Positions 23,600-36,344 of a stretch of DNA of 52,621 nt are shown piece after piece. The stretch is from contig QKYT01000422.1 of NCBI GenBank assembly GCA_003550305.1, positions 32,272-84,892 on the forward strand, given 5' to 3'. The DNA is from Glomus cerebriforme (Eukaryota > Glomeromycota > Glomeromycetes > Glomerales > Glomeraceae). The translations under genes were made by a program, and so were the position numbers. How positions within the stretch are numbered: the stretch's first letter is position 1; every line of letters starts with the position of its first letter. The notes below the pieces were generated by a model, which was not told the origin of the DNA, did not search any database, and worked only from the letters and a program-made list of their open reading frames with translations.

Positions 23600-25174
23600 A
23601 ACTTGAATAAACAAATAATTTGCCTTTAGGGTATATACTGCATATATATAGGTTTTTTTCTCTGATAATATTAGGAGAATTCTTTATTCGAACTCTAAGG
23701 AATCGATAAACATTCTATAATGAACATATAATTATTCCACGTAAACACGTAAAAATAACAAGGTTGATTCTCATTTTCTTATTTTAATTGTTATAAATAT
23801 ACAAAATATAACTTTTTAGTTTATTATAGTTAATTATTAATTCATTTTATTTTTTTTTAAAAAAAAAGTCTAATATTCTATAAGAATTCTTGGCATTTTC
23901 GATTTGTTTTGAACTAAATTGATAAACAAATACCATTCGATACATAAGTCCTTGACCAAACATGGTTCTTGTTTTTCGGTTAAAGAAATAATCGATTTCT
24001 TTTTGAATTTATAGCCAGATTTAGTAATGATGTTTTATAACTCCGGTAGTCCATTTATGGGTAGTGCTTCGATTCGTGTCCGATTTGATCCGAAATATCC
24101 GAAATCCGGATGAGAATCCGGTTTACCCATATTTCTTCGGATTTTATCCGAATTTCAATATTTCCGCAGATAACCAAAATATTTCCGAAACCAATGATTT
24201 GAATTTAATATTTAATGACTTATTTAATAGCATTTATTGTTGCACATATAATGACAGCATTAATAACTAACTGGCTTTAATTAAAATTTTTATTAAATAA
24301 GTATGTTCATCCGGATTGAATAATTATGGATTTAGTTTGGTTCATCCTGAATATACGATATAATTATTCATTGGTTTGCGTGACAGCAAACACAAGATTT
24401 CATATCAGACGAGTTGCAAATCAATTCATTTTTTTTTCTTTAATTTTAGTTTACGGTAAAAATAAAGTAATATAATTAAATAAATCTGTCCGACATAGTC
24501 TCAACCCACCCGACGTGGTATTATAAAATGTATAAATATTCATTTTCAATTATTTTATGTATTTTTTCAGATAATTTTATATTTCTTTTTTTTTGGGCAT
24601 TGTTTTTTAAAAATCTATTTTTTCTTTTTTTTTTTTATAATTTTCCTATTTGTCAAGACATCTTTAAAGGTAAAAATTATAAAGTTTAAAATGGGTTTAA
24701 TATATTTTATTATTCTTATTCTTTTTTCTTGTAATTTATTGGAGTGGCTTAACATATTACACTGTTCGATGTGGTAAAGTTGCATGCTTCTTATTCCTCG
24801 TTTAAAGAGATGATTTTTTTTTAATAATAAAGCTCGTTAATTTAACACAGAGTCCATTTATAGATTGTTTTAGAAATATTTCATTTTTCTCATTTAAATC
24901 TAAATTTGGACAAAAAGAAGCATATTATTGACGATTATTTAATTCGATTCATTTAGTAATTTGTTACTATATTTGTTAAGTACATAAATCGTTATGAATT
25001 TTTTTTGAAGAATTAAAAAAATTTCGAGAATATATATATATATATATAGTATGTCTTTTCAATAAATTAATTTTTTCAAAAAAAAAAGTTACTTAAAAAG
25101 TCTTTTAATCTAACTGGATAAACCGCATTTTCACGAATAGTTCAATTTTACTGAACTCATCTTTTATAATATTC
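23600..25174. other. AT-rich region with a TCCGAAAT-rich patch
   Basis: At 24080-24200 the words tccgaaat, atccgg and ttcgga recur, sometimes in inverted pairs (ccggatgagaatccgg). This looks like part of a repeat. From about 24940 the sequence resembles the promoter of kinase 1 (ttactatatttgt, gtacataaa, then a TA run). No gene lies between. Confidence 0.5.
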
Positions 25175-26745
25175 ATGGAACAATTAACCAACATTAAACA
25201 TACAATTGATTTTTTAATACAAACCACTCCTAAACCAAAGAAAAGGTTATGTAATGAATGTAGTAGAAGATTCACTTTTGAACCACAACATCAAACTTGT
25301 CTCGTATGTCATAAAAAAAAGGAGAATGAACCAAATGAATTTATTGATGACTTTATCAGATATACACAAATTAATGGGCATTCTAAATTAGATCAAATGG
25401 AATTTATTCCATATCGTATATTCCAAGATAGAGAATTTATTGGTAAAGGAGGCTTCAGTACAGTATACAAAGCATCTGTTAGCGGAAAAAGAAATATATA
25501 TTTTTGTAAAAAATATATAAGATATAGACGTAACCATAAAAAATTTTTCGTTCTCAAAAGAATTCATAATTCAAAAAATATTACTACTAAGGAACTAAAC
25601 GAGGTAAAATATTGTATTCTAACATAATATAAATCTTAAAACTATGTATATTAATAAAAATTTTATTTTAGCTTAAGATATATCATAAATTTACTACAAG
25701 TACTATATCTATTAGAAAGAGGAAACAACGCAAATTTTATGAGACTGCTATCAGTAAATATTATGGAATCACTCAAGATCCTGACACTCAAGATTATGCA
25801 ATTGTTATGAATTATTATAATTCAAGTGATTTGAACAATTATTTACTAAAAATTTTTATGATATTATTTGGAGTGAGAAACTTAATATTTTAGGTGATAT
25901 TATTAACGGACTTCGTAATATTCATAAATCAAATATAATACATAGAGATATTCATAGTGGAAATATCCTTTTAAATAATGCAAATTCAACATCACAATAT
26001 AGTAAAGAAGCAGTATTATGTGACTTAGGAATAAGTAAATCAGCACTTGAATCAACTGATTATAAAGTTTATGGTATAATATCTTATATAGCTCCAGAGG
26101 TTTTTGAAAAAAGAACATATACCTGTGCATCAGATATATATAGTTTTGGTATGATTATGTGGGAATCAATGACAGGAAGGAGACCCTATTGGGATAGAGA
26201 TCATGATTCAGAATTAATTCTTAGAATATGTAATGGCTTACGCCCTCCAATTGTTACAAATGCACCTGAAGGTTATATTGAGTTAATGAAAGAATGTTGG
26301 CATTCTGACCCAGAAAAAAGACCAAAGACAGATGAAATATATAAAAAATTTAAGGAAATTCAAAGGAGTGAGCGGAATACTACAACTAAAATCATAAAGT
26401 CACCAGATATTGGGCCTGTAGCTACAATATCTAGGAGCGATCTATAAGAGTCGATGTTTAAGTAATATAATTCCGACAAGTTTAAGTCAATCGTCTATTT
26501 CAGAATCTTCAGGATTTGGTAAATAACTTATTTTAAAGTATTGAATTTTTTTTTAAAAAAAAAATTATTAACTCCTTTATTTGATTATTTAGATTCATAT
26601 GTTTCTTACCAGAAGAATGATGGTAAATATTTAATTTAGGATTATTCGTATAGTTTTCTTTCATCATTTAATTAATTTTATTCTTTTATTAGATTATAAG
26701 TCAGAAGAACTCAATTTAGATATTCAATTTAATGATGAAAATTAG
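25175..26745 (+). pseudogene. Frameshifted near-duplicate of kinase 1 (kinase 3)
   Basis: Exons at 25175-25603, 25672-26518, 26593-26622 and 26693-26745 correspond to those of kinase 1. The CNEC...CLVC ribbon, loop GKGGFSTVYK, HRDIHSGN, DLG and APE motifs can all be read, but not in one frame. Relative to kinase 1 there is a net one-base loss near 25827-25845, between SSDLNNYL and the segment NFYDI. A second break lies near 26432, where the frame runs into a stop after ATISRSDL. Two of the short tail exons (the KRKYEDN and KRPKKIKL exons) are missing. Promoter and 3' flank also resemble kinase 1, so this is a segmental duplicate. It is most likely a pseudogene; assembly errors are the alternative. 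Confidence 0.75.
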
Positions 26746-27862
26746 TAATGATTCATTAGATTCATACTATAGCGATGATTGACAGTTTTGACACGCAAAG
26801 TAATGACAGGTAGAAAATTTTTATTACATTATTTTTTATAATTAGATATTTGTTACAAATAGAGTTTTTTTATATTTTAATTCTGTTTATGATTTTTAAT
26901 AAATTCATTATACAATGAAGTGAAAACCAATAATGACTTTAATCTTGGTAAAAAAAAATAAAATATACATGTGTGAACTTCCATGAAATGCAATAATATT
27001 TAATCAAAGCATACGGGAAAAATTCACGAGTACTGTAGCAATTGCAGCATTTCAACTATACAATTTTTATTCAGATATTGCACTCAAAGTCAATGCACTC
27101 ATATTAATGTATGTGATGATTATTATTATGATAAATTATTCATATATATGATTGAATTTTATATTTATAGTCACTTTTTTTTTGTATTTACTAATTTATT
27201 TAAAAGGTTTAATACATTTAACTATTCCGAGAATTTCAAAATTGCAAATTTAAACACTGAAAAACGAATAATATAAATAGGACACAATCAACTAACGCCT
27301 AATAAAATTCGCCAAGCCTATGCATAAAGTGAATCTTGTATAACTTGTTTTGATCACCATCTTATTTAGACCATTAATTGCCATAAATGTTTATTGATTT
27401 TGGTCGGTTTTAACTCTTGTTGACCATTTGTCGATCGATCATACATACAGTATATACTGTATACTGTATTTCGAGATGAAACAGTTCCTAATTTTTTCCT
27501 TACAAGAAAGAATCAAAATATATTAATTAATTTATGAAAAATATGTTTCAAATCTAAATAAAAAATTCGACTAACCAAATCAAATATTCTATAATACAAT
27601 AGAGTCTTATAACAGCACAATACAATTTTTTTATGAGAAATGATTTTTAGATATAAAACTTAATTTATAAAATCAAGCTTACTTGAATTATTTTTATGTT
27701 CATTTATGTTTATAAATAATCTACCCTATCCTTATAAAATGTAATGCCAAACTTGATTCTTATAATATATTATTTTCTTTCATTTATTTTATTTATGAAT
27801 TTTTTTTTTTTTTTTTGTCTTTTCTTTTCTATAAACGAAATTTATCAAATAATAATCATTAA
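26746..27862. other. Intergenic region between kinase 3 and the Hsp70-like gene
   Basis: No gene. It includes a TACTGTATA palindrome cluster at 27447-27469 and a long poly-T run just upstream of the Hsp70-like start. I saw no convincing heat-shock element (inverted GAA/TTC triplets) near the start codon. Confidence 0.5.
27447..27469. repeat. ACAGTATATACTGT palindrome
   Basis: Self-complementary sequence acagtatatactgtatactgt. Related runs occur at 8701-8720, 30660-30677 and 40924-40952. Confidence 0.7.
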
Positions 27863-30002
27863 ATGAAAGTCGGTATTGATTTAGGAACAACATACTCCTG
27901 TGTCGGTGTTTGGAAAAATGATACAGTTGAAATTATTGCCAACGATCAGTATAGTCGTACAACACCGTCATATGTCGCTTTCACTGATAAAGAAATTCTT
28001 ATCGGTGATGCGGCTAAAAATCAAGCTTCTATAAATCCTCGTAATACTGTTTTCGACATTCATCGTTTAATTGGTCGTAATTACAATGACCAAATCGTCC
28101 AATCTTATATGAAGGTATGTTTCGATAATCATTAAATTCTTGAATTTTGGGCTGGATGAAAAATTTTTTCTAATACAAATATTATTATAATAGGTTTGGC
28201 CATTCAAAGTCATTGATAAGAATGGAAAACCATATATCAATGTCGAATACAAAGGTGAAAAGAAAGATTTCGCACCTGAAGAAATTACGTCAATGATACT
28301 TGCAAAAATGAAAGAAACCGCAGAAGTCTTCCTCGGCACATCAGTTAAAGATGCTGTAATTACGGTACCAGTTTACTTTAATAATTCTCAAACTCAAGCT
28401 ATAAAGGATGCCGGTTTGATTGCCGGTTTGAATGAGCTTCGTATCATCACTGGACCATCAGCAGCAGCTATTGCATACGGGTTGGATAAGAAAATCACTG
28501 AACATTGCGTTCTTTTCTTTGACTTAGGTGGTGGTACCTGTGATGTTTCTCTAATAACAATTGAAGATTTATTTTTCGATGTAATTGCCACTGCCGGTGA
28601 CAATCATCTTGGTGGTGAAGATTTCAATAATCGGGTTATAAGTTATTTCATACAAGAATTCAAAAGAAAATTTAAGAAAGATCTTACTTCAAACATGCGT
28701 GCCCTTTATCGTTTAAGAACACAATGCGAACGTGCAAAAATTACACTTTCAACATCAGCACAAGCTATTATTGAAATTGATTCTCTCTTCGAAGGTATCG
28801 ACTTTCATACCTCTTTGACTCGTACCAAATTCGAAGAATTGAATCAAGATTTATTCCAATCCACAATTGATCTTGTTGAAAGAGTACTTCGAGATGCCAA
28901 ATTCGATAAAAATCTTGTTCACGAAATTGTTTTGGTCGGTGGTTCAACGCGTATTCCTAAGATTCAAAAATTGTTATCTGAATTCTTCAATGGAAAAATA
29001 CCTAATAAATCTATCAATCTCAATGAAGCAGCTGCTTATGGTGCTGCTGTACAAGCTGCTATTTTATCTTGTTGTAATTCTGAAAAGCTTCAAGATTTGT
29101 GTTTACTTGAAGTCACTTCTTTATCTCTTGGTATCGAGTCAGCTGGTGGTGTCATGATGCCATTAATTAAACGTAACACCACGTTCCCTACAAAAAAGTC
29201 TGAAATTTTTTCTACATATTCTGATAATCAACCTAGTGTATTTATTGATATATATGAAGGTGAATGCACCCTAACAAGAGATAACAACTTGCTTGGCAAA
29301 TTTGAATTGACTGGGATTGCTTCAGCACCAAATGGTGTTCCACAAATTGAAGTCACCTTCGAAGTCGATATAAACAGAATATTAAATGTATGTATTTATT
29401 TATATAAGAATGTACAATCTTTGTTATATGATAAAGTTTTACGTTTTTTAACTTTTTAATCAAATATTAATTAGGTTTCTGCAGTTGATAAAGCAACTCA
29501 CTCGTCAAAAAAAATCACCGTAACTAATGATAAAGGGCGATTGTCAAAAGAAGAAATCGAACGCATGAGTTTGTAATCAATTTTTATTATTTACATTTTA
29601 ATGATAATATATAACATAAATTTTTTAATAAAACAGTTGATGAAGCTGAAAAATATCGTATAGACAGAGAAAAAATTACACAAAAAATACAAGCACGAAA
29701 TGTCTTGGAAAGCTATGCATACAATTTACGTGAATTAGTTCAAGTAAGTTTCTCAGTTTACTGTTAAAGTCTTCTTCTATTAGATCAAGCTTAATAACAA
29801 CAATTTTCATCATAATATAAAATAAACTTGAATTTAGTATATTGATAATATGAGGAATAAACTTAATGATGCAATACAAGAATCAATTACATGGCTTGAT
29901 AATAATCAAGAAGCAGAAAAAGATGAATATGAATATAAACAAAAATTACTTGAAGATATTGCCAACCCAATAGCAATAAAACTTCATGGTGGTGCTCCAT
30001 AA
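27863..30002 (+). CDS. Divergent Hsp70-like protein with altered ATPase residues
   Basis: The exons are 27863-28114, 28194-29387, 29475-29568, 29637-29743 and 29838-30002, for 603 residues in frame. It begins [17 protein letters not shown], the Hsp70 phosphate-binding motif, and keeps [35 protein letters not shown] and the linker [14 protein letters not shown]. The substrate-binding domain and part of the lid follow. It is shorter than the usual cytosolic Hsp70 (about 640-650) and ends HGGAP, without GGMP repeats or the EEVD tail that recruits TPR co-chaperones. The catalytic lysine of FDAKRLIG is His67 here (FDIHRLIG), and the NEPT glutamate is Gly ([12 protein letters not shown]). The NDSQRQ motif, which couples the domains, is NNSQTQ. 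ATP hydrolysis and allostery should therefore be weak or lost. No leader peptide is seen, so it is likely cytosolic. Confidence 0.9.
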
Positions 30003-31421
30003 ACCTTGCAACTAATGAGTAGTATTATTTAATTTTTTTTTACGTCTTTCAATATCTAACTTAATCTATAATATCAGATTATTGGGAAGACATATAAATA
30101 CTTTAATTTGAAAATATTGTTACTTTTATCATCAGCTGTTTCTAATTCTTTCTGCATTTATTTTTATTATTGGATTAAATCAAACAAGAAGTAAAAAAAA
30201 AAATATTGTCTTGAGAAATTTAAAAAGACAATAAATTAATATAACTTTTTACTTGTTTTTAATAAATTATAATTAATTCGCCACTTTAAGGATTTACAAA
30301 TGGGAAGGTAATCCACTTAAAAAGAAAATTTATTGCTTGTGATGTTTGATAAAACAGTTACTCGACTCTACGTGCTCATAACTGCGGCACTATCGTGCCT
30401 TACATATTACCTAGGATAACGTTGATATGTCTCATCTTGATATATATCTGCCTTTATGATTGATCCTTATATCATTCATGAATAACAATTATTAGAAAAT
30501 ATATCCGTCATATATTTTTAAATTATTGTTTCATAATGAAGTACACCAATACATCACTATTACATTATTTTTTGATTTAAGATTTTACCAGCCAACCAGT
30601 TAGGAGAAACTCACTAACTTTTTGACTTGTTTTTCCTTCCCTGTATGAGAAATACACTCATACTGTATACCGTATAAGAAATTTAAAGAGGGAGTTAAAG
30701 GGAATTCTAGTTTTTAAAAAGGAAAATAAAATTATAGAGAGGACAAAATTGAGATAATTAATGTTATTAAAAGTCATCAATTTAAAAAAAGAAAAATTGG
30801 ATATTTATAAAATATGTCATATTTTACACGTCGCGCAATATATTATTTAACTATTGTCATTTTGAAATGGCTGAAAATTTATGACGGAGGATATAAAATA
30901 ATGCCAAGTTTCACGCAAAATATTATATTTCTAAAATTAAACATGATGAGTCACACAAATTGTAAAAGACAGATGACAAAAACTAATATTCAATTTTATT
31001 GTAGAATGACTTCCTATTTGTCACAGAAAATTCATTACATTTCATGACTGAAAGACAAACAATAATCATTTCTTTTTGTGTACGTATTAAACAATTATTA
31101 TTATTATTAGATAACCTGTTTATTTCATTTTTTATGATTAAAAAAGTACTCATTCCAAATAGTTTAATGTAAAAGATTGCGATCATGGATAAAACGTGAT
31201 GAACATTTCGTAATTATATCACCAATTCATCATGAAAAAACAGGTATAATTTTATTATAATTTATTCCTAAAGACAAAAATATATATATATATAAAATAT
31301 AATATAAATATAAACATTATATAATAGTGATAAAAATATAAATGATAATTAGAAAGATTAAATTTCAAAAATTTAGAGAACAAATGACTAATAATTAAAT
31401 TTTCCACTAAACATTTTTTTT
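30003..31421. other. AT-rich intergenic region
   Basis: No supported gene. A TACTGTATACCGTATA element occurs at 30660-30677. The open frames here are short and biased to Ile, Lys and Asn. Confidence 0.5.
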
Positions 31422-34400
31422 TTATATTTTTTGTTCAAAATTATCAACCAATGAAATAAAATCAATTTCATCAGAAATTTTAAATTTATCTGATATAAAA
31501 TTGAAAAAATATATATTAATTAAATGTTTACAACAATTTAAAATAAAAAATAATTAAATAGAATCACAGAATTACCTTGTTCAAAAAGATCTTTTGTATA
31601 AGGATTAAGTAATCGAGAAGTATAAACAGCCTGCGGATGAGTATTTAATTGTCTATTTTCAATAATAGATGAAATTTGTGCTTTTCTATATTCATCTGCT
31701 TCTTTGAATTGCTCTGTAACTTCTCTTTTTTTTTCTTCGAAATTGTTTTTATTAATTGGTCGAGCAATTAATGAAATCAATTCTAAAATTTCATCTGATT
31801 TTGGTCTATTTTCTGGATTTGAATCCCAACATTGTCTCATTAAATCAATATAAAATTTTGGTATTTCTGATTCATTTAATTCTGGTCTAATTCCATTGAA
31901 TATCTTATTTACTAGACCATTATCATGTGCATGATTTGCAAAAGGTTGACTTCCAGTTGCTACAAAGTACATTATCATACCAAAACTATATATATCTGCT
32001 GCTTGAGTATAAGGTTTTCCACATAATACTTCAGGAGCCACATAAGGCATAATTCCATAAATATTATCTTTATTGACATTTTCAACTTCTCCACATAATC
32101 CCATATCTGAAATAAAGATTAATATATCACCCGTATCACCATGATCCATAGTACGTAAAATGGGATCATCAAATAATATGTTTCCTGTATGAAAATCATG
32201 ATGAACCAGGTTATTTTCATGGATTTTCACAAGACCTTCAATAATATTAAATAGTGTTTCCATCTTACAAACCCAATCAAAATTGATAAAATTTTTATTT
32301 AACCAACTATTAAAATTTCCACCTTCTGCGTAATCAAGAACCATAATATAATCATTTGTATCTGGATTTTTTGACATTCCATATATAGGAAGAATATTAT
32401 CACCTATGCTCGTTGAATATTTTTTAACCTATTAAAAATAAAACATAAAAAAAAATAATAATTAATTAAAATTGCAGGATGTAAACTTGAAATAAAATTT
32501 CATACCTCATTTAAAAATTCGTCACTAATATTTTGTGAATACTTTAAACTTTTTAAAGCAACTTTTTTATCTTCCCGTTCTCTCGTATATCCATTTTCAC
32601 TATCATCATAATCCAATGGACCATCTTTCCATATTGCCGAATATACTACAGCAAAACCACCTTCACCTACTTTTCTTATATTATAAAATTGATTACATGG
32701 GATCCATTCAAATATTATATCATCTGGATAAATAATTTTCAATTGCATTTCTTGAATAAATTTATCAATTTTTTCATTACTGCTGGTCCAATTTGGAAAA
32801 TTGTTTTCTAGAATATTTGTTTGACACATTTTACACCATTCATTTTTTGCACCAATTTTATTTATGTATTCTTTACCACATTTTTCACAATATATATCAA
32901 GATATTGACAATGAACCATAATATAATCATTAGTATCCGGATTTTGTGATATTCCATATATTTCATTTTCATATAAATCATTTTGTAGATATTCTTTAAC
33001 CTATTAAAACATAAAAATTAAATATTATTATTATTATTATATTAAAAAAAGGGTAATTTAATTATTTATTATTTTCATACCTTATCTAAAAATTTTTTGG
33101 TATCCTGTGAATCATTTAAATATTTTAAAACGACTTCTTTATTCTGATCTCTTATATATTGATTTTTATCACCATCATAATCCCATGGACCATCTCTCCA
33201 TATTGCTGTATATTCATATTCATTTTCACCTAATCTTTCAATTTCATTAAATTGATAATACGGTATCCATTCAAATATTACATCTATACAAGAATTGATT
33301 TTTAATTGTAATTCTTGAATAAAATTATCAATTTCTTCGTTCCCACTGGATATGGAAATTTTCTTTAAAAAATTTATTAGACATGGCATACACCATTCAT
33401 CTGGTATAGAATCATATTGTTTACCACATTCTTCACAATAAATGTTTTGAAGTACTAAAATATGATTATTTGTAAAAGGATCCTGAGATATTCCAATAAC
33501 TCCCCTTTCTAAATTAACCTAGTATTAAAACATAAGGAAAAAAAATTATTGTCTATAATAAAAAAAAATTTGAATTAAATTTATTAAGTATAGAAATTTT
33601 CGTACCTCATTATTTAAACGTTCGTTAGAGATATCTTGTGAATCATATAAATGCTTTAAGCAAACTCTACAATTTGATTGCCTTTTCCATCTCCCTTGAG
33701 AATAATCCAAAGGACCATCCTCCCATATTGCTGAATATATTGCATCACGACCCTTTTGACCTATTCCTTTAATATTGAAAAACTGTTCACAAGGTATCCA
33801 TTCAATTTGTGTTTCATCAACAAAATCTATTTTTGATCGCATTTCTTGAATAAAATCATCAATTATTTCATTTTCACTCCAATTTATAGGAATTTGATTA
33901 AAAGAACATGATTTACACCATTCATAATTTGCATTAGTATCATTTGTATAAGGTTCACCACAATTTTTACAAAATTCATCTTGATCAAGAACCATAATAT
34001 AATCTTCTGTATTTGGATTTTGAGATATTCCATATATTGTAATATTATCATCATCCTTATTAATTGAAAATATATTGGAATTAGCCTATTAAAAAAATTA
34101 AAAGAAAAAAAAAAGGTATCATAATAAAAAATTTAATTAGTAACGGGAAGGCAAAAGATATAATTTTTAATCTAATAATGATATTGATGATTATATGGAA
34201 TACTTAATAAAAGACCATGTGAAATTTCATACCTCGTTTAGAAACTCATCGATAGTATTTCGTGGTACGTATAAAGCGACTTTCTTATTCGGTTCTCTTG
34301 CATAACTATTTTTATCATGATCATAATCCAATGGACCATACTTCCATGTTGCTAAATATGATATTTTAGTAGAATCATTTTTATTTACTTCTTTAATACT

Positions 34401-34631
34401 AATTAAATGATCATATGGTATCCATTCAAGTATTATATCATGATAATCCATAACTTTCGATTGCATTTTTTGAATGAAATCATCAATTTTTTCATTACCG
34501 CTCCAACTTAAAAAGTCATTATTCAATATGTTCATGTGACATGATTTACACCATTCATAATTTGCATTATATTCATCTATATATTTCTCACCACATTTTT
34601 TACATTGATTATTATCGTCTAGAAATGACAT
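31422..34631 (-). CDS. Kinase with four tandem zinc-ribbon/N-lobe modules and one C-lobe (kinase 4)
   Basis: The exons are 34631-34233, 34085-33606, 33518-33081, 33000-32506, 32428-31576 and 31489-31422, in one frame for 910 residues. Exons 1-4 each encode CxxCGxxY...WCxxC, a linker like NEKIDDFIQEMQSK, EWIPY and a kinase N-lobe ending near DEFLNE. Exons 2-4 open with the next segment (like YGISQNPNTEDYIMVL) and then restart a new ribbon. Exon 5 instead continues into a full C-lobe: HHDFHTGN, SDMG, VAPEVL, DIYSFGMIMYF. Only module 4 has an intact glycine loop (GEGGFAVVYSA) and VALK. Module 1 has lost the loop and the lysine (VALY), and modules 2 and 3 have broken loops. All four ribbons keep their four cysteines. 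The catalytic aspartate is present, so the last module should form an active kinase. The other N-lobes may be regulatory or decoys. Alternative: several nested or mis-merged genes. Confidence 0.75.
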
Positions 34632-36122
34632 GATTTTTTTTAAAACTTTACACGTATATTTGTATATTTATCACGACAAAAAAAAGGGGGATATTTATAT
34701 TATAATTCAAGGATTTCCAATTCCGATTTTGTGATAAAATTAAACAATATGTGTCATTGTATTAAAAAAATGTTTTATTCAGATCGACAAGAACGACGAT
34801 GACAAACAAGAATCGGATCTTCATGCATATAATTGAAACGGGTTAGATCAATTTTTATGTATTACATGCAATATTAATATGATTGGTGCTTTTTGAACGC
34901 GGATCTCGTATTTTTTTAAATTTTAAAAACCTGAAATTCATATGATCGTTCAATCTAGATTTTTAATAAGGTTTGAAAGAAACAGCCACATTTTATACAA
35001 CTTGTTATCATACGATTAATTGTGAGGCAGTAATATTTGTATTTGTGGAGTATGTACATCAGAAAATTTTAATTATGAAACCTGGACGGAAGAAAATAAT
35101 TCTATTGGATGGGTCAAGCAATCTCATAATACATCTGCATCTACAATCAAATTTTTTGATGAGGCTGTATTAAGTATTTCTTTGCCACATTAATAAAGAC
35201 TCTTTGACCTTTTGCTCTTTGAATTTTTTTTCCATTTGTTATATTCTTTCGACTATATAATAAACTGCGTTCTATTTTATTGTCTATCGTTATAAATCTT
35301 ACTTATCGTTCTAATTAAGCTATAAATTATATATTTTTCTTTCTGTTATCACCCCGCAGTAGTACAAAAACCGGTGGTAACGATATGAAACAATATTATT
35401 TTTATAGTATTGTTTGATATGTTCGAAATATCATAAGCAGTTCCTGAAATTGGAAAAAAAATTCATTATTTTTTCTCTGAGTACACTACATCACTAAATT
35501 TGTCAAAGGTCACGTGCACGTTCAACAGTACAAAAAAAAAGTGCGAGATATATGACCGATTACAGTTTATTTCTTTTTATTATTATTATTATTATTATTA
35601 TTACGATAAAATAGATCTTCCTTGCCTTATTCTTACATAATAAACGCAAGATTACATAGAAAATATATTAAGAATATTAATTATCAAATCTATATAAATA
35701 AAAAAGTTTGTCGCGGTTTGATTTAATAACCCTATAGTTAATGTGTTTATGAGTTCGAATAGTCAAAACCCGACCCGTTCGGAGCACTAATCTTAATTAA
35801 GAATTCAAAGTTCTATTGTCGAAAATAATATTCTCAGTTCGCTTAACAGATTGAGATGCTTTTCAATGATATTTTGATTAACCAATTGCGATTATCCCCA
35901 ATTATTTATACACGCAAAAAAGTGAAATTAAATAATTTATGACGATACAGCATAACCAACAGCTTCACAAAAAGTATTTTTTTTTTTTTTTTTTTGTGTA
36001 AGGCAGTTGTATCAGAAAAAATCCCGCCATTAAATAAGATGATAGTGATAATAAATTGATCGATAGCTTTGTTTCAATATCAAAGATTACATACGTTTCT
36101 AAAGAAAATTTTGCATCGTAGT
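34632..36122. other. Intergenic region with ATT microsatellite
   Basis: Contains an (ATT)n run at 35578-35603. A possible gene remnant near 35040-35190 reads ETWTEENNSIGWVKQSHN in one frame, and I could not assign it. A small hairpin, gttatcacc...ggtggtaac, lies near 35346-35380. Nothing else was recognised. Confidence 0.5.
35578..35603. repeat. (ATT)n microsatellite
   Basis: Eight to nine consecutive TAT/ATT triplets. Confidence 0.9.
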
Positions 36123-36344
36123 ATGGTAATCGATTTTCTTTATTATTTCTTAGGTTTTTTTAATTGCCTCTCAAGTGTTTTTGCACAATTTCAATACGGA
36201 TCTGTAAGGTTTAATATAGTTATGTCGCCGAGCGTCATTTACTCATTTTACGAATCATACGGTTCAAAGTATCATAAATATTTTTCAAAAGATGATATTT
36301 ATATTGATTTACCTCCATATCATAATATTACTCATAATGATTAA
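36123..36344 (+). CDS. Possible small secreted protein
   Basis: An open frame of 73 codons begins MVIDFLYYFLGFFNCLSSVF, a hydrophobic stretch ending in a plausible cleavage site (FA before QFQYGS). The rest contains many Tyr, Ser and charged residues and ends YHNITHND. A longer in-frame start at 36069 is possible, but the signal-like region begins at 36123. An AG after a T-rich stretch and an internal GTAAGG could also be splice sites, so the model is uncertain. Small secreted proteins are common in these fungi and some act as symbiosis effectors; nothing in this sequence shows that role here. Confidence 0.3.
   Translation: MVIDFLYYFLGFFNCLSSVFAQFQYGSVRFNIVMSPSVIYSFYESYGSKYHKYFSKDDIYIDLPPYHNITHND

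Noticed and set aside
27600..27862. Heat-shock elements upstream of the Hsp70-like gene
   Set aside because: Only scattered GAA and TTC triplets were seen, without three in the required alternating 5-base spacing.
28394..29157. Open frames antisense to, or in another frame of, the Hsp70-like gene
   Set aside because: They overlap a strongly conserved coding exon in a different frame or strand and have no features of their own.
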